DNA of 64,000 nucleotides from Cylindrodendrum hubeiense (lineage: Eukaryota; Ascomycota; Sordariomycetes; Hypocreales; Nectriaceae), in assembly GCA_014621425.1 (NCBI GenBank), contig JAANBB010000013.1, positions 1 to 64,000 of the forward strand, given 5' to 3'. Below the pieces are notes generated by a model that worked only from the letters and a program-made list of their open reading frames with translations, had not been told where the DNA came from and did not search any database. Shown piece by piece: positions 60,264 through 64,000 of this stretch (the first letter of the stretch is position 1; each line of letters opens with the position of its first letter). Both the position numbers and the translations under genes were made by a program.

Positions 60264-62054
60264 ATGTTTATTTATCTACTGTTTACGTTATTCCTAGTGG
60301 GCCAGGTTCTTGCTGGCCATCGTCTTCTTGAGAACACCCTGGCGCTTCCAACGGGATGGAAGCTCCTCGACAAGACTCCAGATCCCAATCAAGAAGTGAA
60401 ACTCTCTTTCGCCTTGCACCAACCTAAAATTGGATTAGTAAGGGACAAGATTGGATCTGGATTAAACGACAGCGGAGGATACCTCTCCCACAACGAGTCT
60501 CAGACACTTCGCAACCCTAGCCAGACGGATGTCACCAATGTTTTGAACTGGCTGAAGGATAGTAACATATCTGAAAGCACATATTTGAATAGTGACTGGA
60601 TTCATATCAAGATCACTGTGAAAAGAGCCGAATCGCTTTTGGACATGGTCCTCAACTACTATCAGTTTGAGGAACAGAAGCCTATTCTTCGAACAAGAAA
60701 GTACGCTGTTCCGGAGGCGGTATTTGATGCCATCGACTTTGTTCACCCTATCGCCAACTTTATGCGACCCAAGAAGGAGTTGACTTCGGCGACACCGGAT
60801 GTCACGCCCAAAATACTTGCGAGTGTTGATATCGGTGGTCTCAATCATTCCCTAAGAAAACGAAGAGCAGTGTGCAGTGACATAGCCACTCCTGAATGCC
60901 TTCGGGCTCAATACAACGTCGACTACTCAACACCAGACAATTCATCCTCAATTCGCCTGGGAATCGCAGGTTTCCTCGATCAGTATGCCAACTACAAAGA
61001 CAGCAATATGTTCTTACAAGGCATGGCCCCGGATCTCTACGCAGCAGGCTACAATTACTCGATTGTGGACGTGAATAGTGCCAGAAACTCACAAAACCGA
61101 TCAATGGCTGGCATAGAGGCAGCCCTCGATGTTCAATATTCCATGGGTATCGGTCATCCTGTTGATATCACATACTATCTCGTGGGTGGTAGAGGGACTC
61201 AATTGAATGACAGCGGAGGAGCTCTCTCCGCAGAGGAATCAAGCAACGAGCCGTATTTGGAGTTTTTGGAGTATCTCCTTGATAAGCCCGATTGTGAGCT
61301 GCCCCATGTCATTTCAATCTCATACGCAGATAACGAGGTCTCCGTCCCGGCTCTGTATGCCCATCGCGTCTACAGCATGTTCGGTCTCCTTACAGCTCGG
61401 GGGACGAGCATCCTTGCCGCCTCTGGAGACGGAGGAACCAGGGGCTCCGGCGACTCCAACTGTAGGACCAACGATGGTTCCAACCGGGATGTTGCCATGG
61501 CCGTCTTCCCTGCGACATGCCCATGGGTTACAGCTGTCGGCGCTGTGACCGGAGCCAGCGATCCTCCCGAGGGAGCAAGCTTTAGCGGAGGAGGATTCTC
61601 CCAAATGTTTGCCCGTCCGCAATGGCAGAACTCAGCCGTTTCAGGCTATGTCAAGGCGCTCAACGGACGCATGATGGGTTACTACAATGACTCTTTCCGC
61701 GCCGTGCCAGACATTTCAGCACAAGGGACTAGCTTCATGATTATGCAGAACGGATACCCGATGAGCGTTCAGGGTACCAGTGCGAGCACTCCAATCGTGG
61801 CGGCCATGATCGCGCTCATTAACGACGCAAGGGTGCGGCGTGGCAAGAATGTGTTGGGATTCTTGAACCGTATACTATACACAGAACAGGTTCAGTCCAC
61901 GCTGCTAGATATCACCAAGGGGCAGAGCTACGAGTGCACATTCAGCGGGAATGAGAGTGAAGGATGGACTACAGCTGAAGGCTGGGATGCTGTTACGGGA
62001 CTGGGGGTGCCAAATGATTTCAAAAAGTTGATTGACTTGTTAGTGAGCATATAG
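60264..62054 (+). CDS. Sedolisin-type (S53) serine-carboxyl peptidase / tripeptidyl peptidase, 596 aa
   Basis: A single exon gives 596 aa with a signal peptide (residues 1-17, ending VLA-G). The pro-kumamolisin activation domain follows (about 25-180; GYLSHNES and VLNWLKDSNI motifs). A basic RKRR at 198-201 precedes AVCSD, a likely propeptide cleavage site. The catalytic domain has Glu285 and Asp289 in GIEAALDVQY, the oxyanion Asp389 in ASGDGG and the nucleophile Ser506 in GTSASTP. The C-terminal DITKG and GWDAVTGLGVPN form the calcium-site region. All key residues are present, so it should be an active, secreted, acid-acting peptidase that takes tripeptides from protein N-termini. Length is normal for fungal sedolisins. 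No frameshift or RIP trace is seen. Confidence 0.93.
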   Translation: MFIYLLFTLFLVGQVLAGHRLLENTLALPTGWKLLDKTPDPNQEVKLSFALHQPKIGLVRDKIGSGLNDSGGYLSHNESQTLRNPSQTDVTNVLNWLKDSNISESTYLNSDWIHIKITVKRAESLLDMVLNYYQFEEQKPILRTRKYAVPEAVFDAIDFVHPIANFMRPKKELTSATPDVTPKILASVDIGGLNHSLRKRRAVCSDIATPECLRAQYNVDYSTPDNSSSIRLGIAGFLDQYANYKDSNMFLQGMAPDLYAAGYNYSIVDVNSARNSQNRSMAGIEAALDVQYSMGIGHPVDITYYLVGGRGTQLNDSGGALSAEESSNEPYLEFLEYLLDKPDCELPHVISISYADNEVSVPALYAHRVYSMFGLLTARGTSILAASGDGGTRGSGDSNCRTNDGSNRDVAMAVFPATCPWVTAVGAVTGASDPPEGASFSGGGFSQMFARPQWQNSAVSGYVKALNGRMMGYYNDSFRAVPDISAQGTSFMIMQNGYPMSVQGTSASTPIVAAMIALINDARVRRGKNVLGFLNRILYTEQVQSTLLDITKGQSYECTFSGNESEGWTTAEGWDAVTGLGVPNDFKKLIDLLVSI

Positions 62055-62848
62055 GTAGTTTAGAACTAGGAGAAGGGGAAATAAATCAATTAGGTATATC
62101 TTAAATGACTCATTGCTAGAGACAGGCGTAATCGATATTGTGATATTATTCCATTAAGATCACGCAATGTTATAGCTCATGTATTCATCAAGTCTCTGGT
62201 TGAATATACTGACCACCGATGGCCAGTCGAAGAGGGCACGTATTTTGCCACTTCCTCCCTCTATTTGAAGCGCAGAAAGCCCAACCTTCTACAACATGTC
62301 CCATATCCATGACTCTGTTATTAGGGAGCGCACTGATCGCGCTCCAAACGCCGTTGGATCGCAGATTAGAGGGGTCCAATTCATGATGCTGGTTAGTATA
62401 ACTGGTCTTTTCAAGTGCTCCAACGCATGAGACATAGCATGTAGGACTTCAAACGTACCTCATTCCTTCGATCCTTCGTTCATTCCTCCGTGTGAGGCAC
62501 TCCTTCATTCCCTATCACAAAATATGGAGAATTGAATCAGTCACGTCATGGACTCTGTTGGCTGCCAAACTACACTGCGCCCAACTGCATATCGTCAGCC
62601 TCAATCAAGGGCCAAGCAGTGCCACACAGAACTGTTTCAGACATGCTGTATCACGTCATGCCCCGTCATGTTATTCCTCCGGACTAGCCCGAGATAGCTC
62701 ATCGTACTCAAGACGGAGTGAATCAGGCTAACTCCCGGTTGGGGTCGGCCTTGCCCTGGCAAGCTGCCCTGTCTACTCTATAGGCATCAATTTCCCCCAA
62801 CCAACGTGTACAGGTGTGGATTCGGAGGAAATGATAGAGGGAGGCAGC
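62055..62848. other. Intergenic 0.8 kb
   Basis: 3' flank of the peptidase gene and upstream part of the promoter of the gene at 62990. No coding evidence. Confidence 0.5.
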
Positions 62849-62856
62849 TATAAATA
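62849..62856 (+). promoter_or_regulatory. TATAAATA box
   Basis: TATAAATA lies 141 bp before the start codon at 62990 and is followed by a CA/CT-rich leader. The same octamer precedes the secreted-protein gene at 30786. Confidence 0.5.
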
Positions 62857-62989
62857 TAGGAAAGAGCACTCTGCCTAATCCCATACTTCTCCCCCATCAC
62901 TCAAACATTTCACAATCACTCAAACAACTCCATCCAAGACAACCCTTCAATCATAACCCCTTTTATTCCAACCATCAAAATCCATCAAG

Positions 62990-63396
62990 ATGCTCATTCA
63001 GGCTCCTACTCTCTTCGCCATTGCTGCTTTCTTTGCCAGTGGCGTCATAGGTAACCCCATCAAGAACGGGGTTGAATCTGGGAATGGCATTGTCGCTGCG
63101 AGAGAGATCTCTATTGCCACCAGTCCTGGTATGTATCATTTTTCCATCCTCGGAGATTCAGCCACACCAATAGACTGATAATGATCAATTATAGACTACG
63201 CCTGTCGCTGCCCTAACAACTGCGACTACAACGATGGCCACAGTTGCAAGTTCTACGATGGCACTTCTGACAGTGATCCCATTGCTAGCGGCAGTAAGTA
63301 TATTTGGATTGCAGAGTACACTAGGAAAACAATTAGCTAATACACTTCATAGGATGCCACTACAATAAGGACCACGAGTTGACCTGCATGAAATAG
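62990..63396 (+). CDS. Small secreted six-cysteine protein, 93 aa, three exons
   Basis: Exons 62990..63128, 63195..63293 and 63353..63396 with introns of 66 and 59 nt join in frame to 93 aa. Residues 1-21 (MLIQAPTLFAIAAFFASGVIG) are a signal peptide. A short acidic pro-region precedes the mature domain, whose six cysteines lie in CRCPNNC, HSCKF, RCHYN and TCMK. The compact 6-Cys layout recalls defensin-like or effector peptides, but I cannot assign a family. ATG sits in a good context (ATCAAGATG). A TATA box and CT/CA-rich leader suggest strong expression. Single-frame scanning shows only the first exon. Confidence 0.75.
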
Positions 63397-64000
63397 GCTT
63401 TATACACAACTGGCTCCAATACGTATTGGATGATAGTGGAGTTTCTTTCATATCTTGCTCTATAACCACGCATCTCCTCTTCTTATTACGCTGCTTCCGG
63501 ATATATTAGCGGAGAATTGATGACTGGTAATATGAGCTTAGGTATACATTGGTACGACATCGTGAAATAAAGTGGACAAATCAAGGCAGCAATGTAGCCG
63601 CTTCCAAAGCTTTTTCAATATCATCAGATAGCATAAACAAATACAGTATTGGCAGACACTCTGGATACACACGTAGCTTCATAAACCTGGTGCGCATGAA
63701 AGAAGACCACAAAGTAATAGAATTGCCTGAAATGCCACGGTCACCTCCAGCCCTCTTTGATATTAATCCTTTTGTTTTGGTCCTTACTTTCCCACTGTAA
63801 TGAAACACTAATATAAATCGTGTTATTACATCTGGATATGACCAAGTGGAAAAACCAACATCTCTCGGGTATTTATCTTCTATTAAGGGTGATGAGACAT
63901 TTTATCCTAGCCAACACAGTTCAAATTCAATCTCCGTAACTCAGATTCACTATAAGATGAAGAGTGAGATAATGATAACAGGAGAAAGTTGAGGGAGAAG
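63397..64000. other. 3' flank to the window edge
   Basis: No recognised gene. Short frames on both strands at 63549-63808 lack motifs. Confidence 0.5.

Noticed and set aside
1..64000. CRISPR arrays, bacterial operons or a polyketide/peptide synthase backbone
   Set aside because: No regularly spaced repeats with spacers are seen, genes have spliceosomal introns, and no multi-domain synthase motifs were found in either strand.

Overview
The window is a piece of a filamentous ascomycete (Pezizomycotina) nuclear chromosome. The evidence is short introns of about 42-80 nt with GT...AG ends and CTAAC/CTGAC-like branch sites, fungal-only protein families (kelch surface protein, anion:cation symporter MFS, DUF3632-like, sedolisin), and long AT-rich blocks almost free of CG that look like repeats destroyed by repeat-induced point mutation (RIP). 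The species cannot be named from the sequence. The mix of RIP deserts, decayed genes and small secreted proteins suggests an accessory or subtelomere-like region, which is an inference.

Layout. 1-3.5 kb: AT-rich block. 3.5-9.8 kb: a GC-balanced island with two divergent intact genes, a 1212-aa protein (propeller-like N-terminus, tryptophan 11-mer amphipathic helix, hydrophobic C-terminus) and a 579-aa protein that may be TULIP/P47-like. 9.8-21.9 kb: a 12 kb RIP desert with 836-bp direct repeats 11,035 bp apart enclosing two tandem copies of a roughly 3 kb decayed element. 21.9-25.1 kb: three broken genes (Ras-like GTPase, metallo-beta-lactamase-fold enzyme, methyltransferase). 26-27.7 kb: MFS transporter with upstream GATA sites. 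30.8 kb: small secreted protein. 31.6-33.4 kb: TPR-CHAT pseudogene. 34.5-36.5 kb: kelch-repeat surface protein. 37.7-38.3 kb: hAT-like non-autonomous transposon with an 8-bp target duplication.

38.5-45.6 kb is a graveyard of enzyme and regulator genes (SDR, NmrA-like reductase, fungal transcription factor, probable methyltransferase), with many stops of the C-to-T/G-to-A type. It abuts better preserved genes: an SDR, an acyltransferase-3 with one apparent frameshift, a second MFS transporter and a TauD-like dioxygenase (45.7-55.4 kb). Together these look like the remains of a small metabolic gene cluster (inference; no backbone synthase is visible). 56.9-63.4 kb holds a DUF3632-like protein, a Cys-rich prepro-protein with a KR-EA processing site, a complete sedolisin (S53) protease and a 93-aa six-cysteine secreted protein.

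The most interesting unit is the divergent pair at 3.5-9.8 kb: two large, open, unusual proteins sharing one promoter region and surviving between RIP-destroyed blocks.
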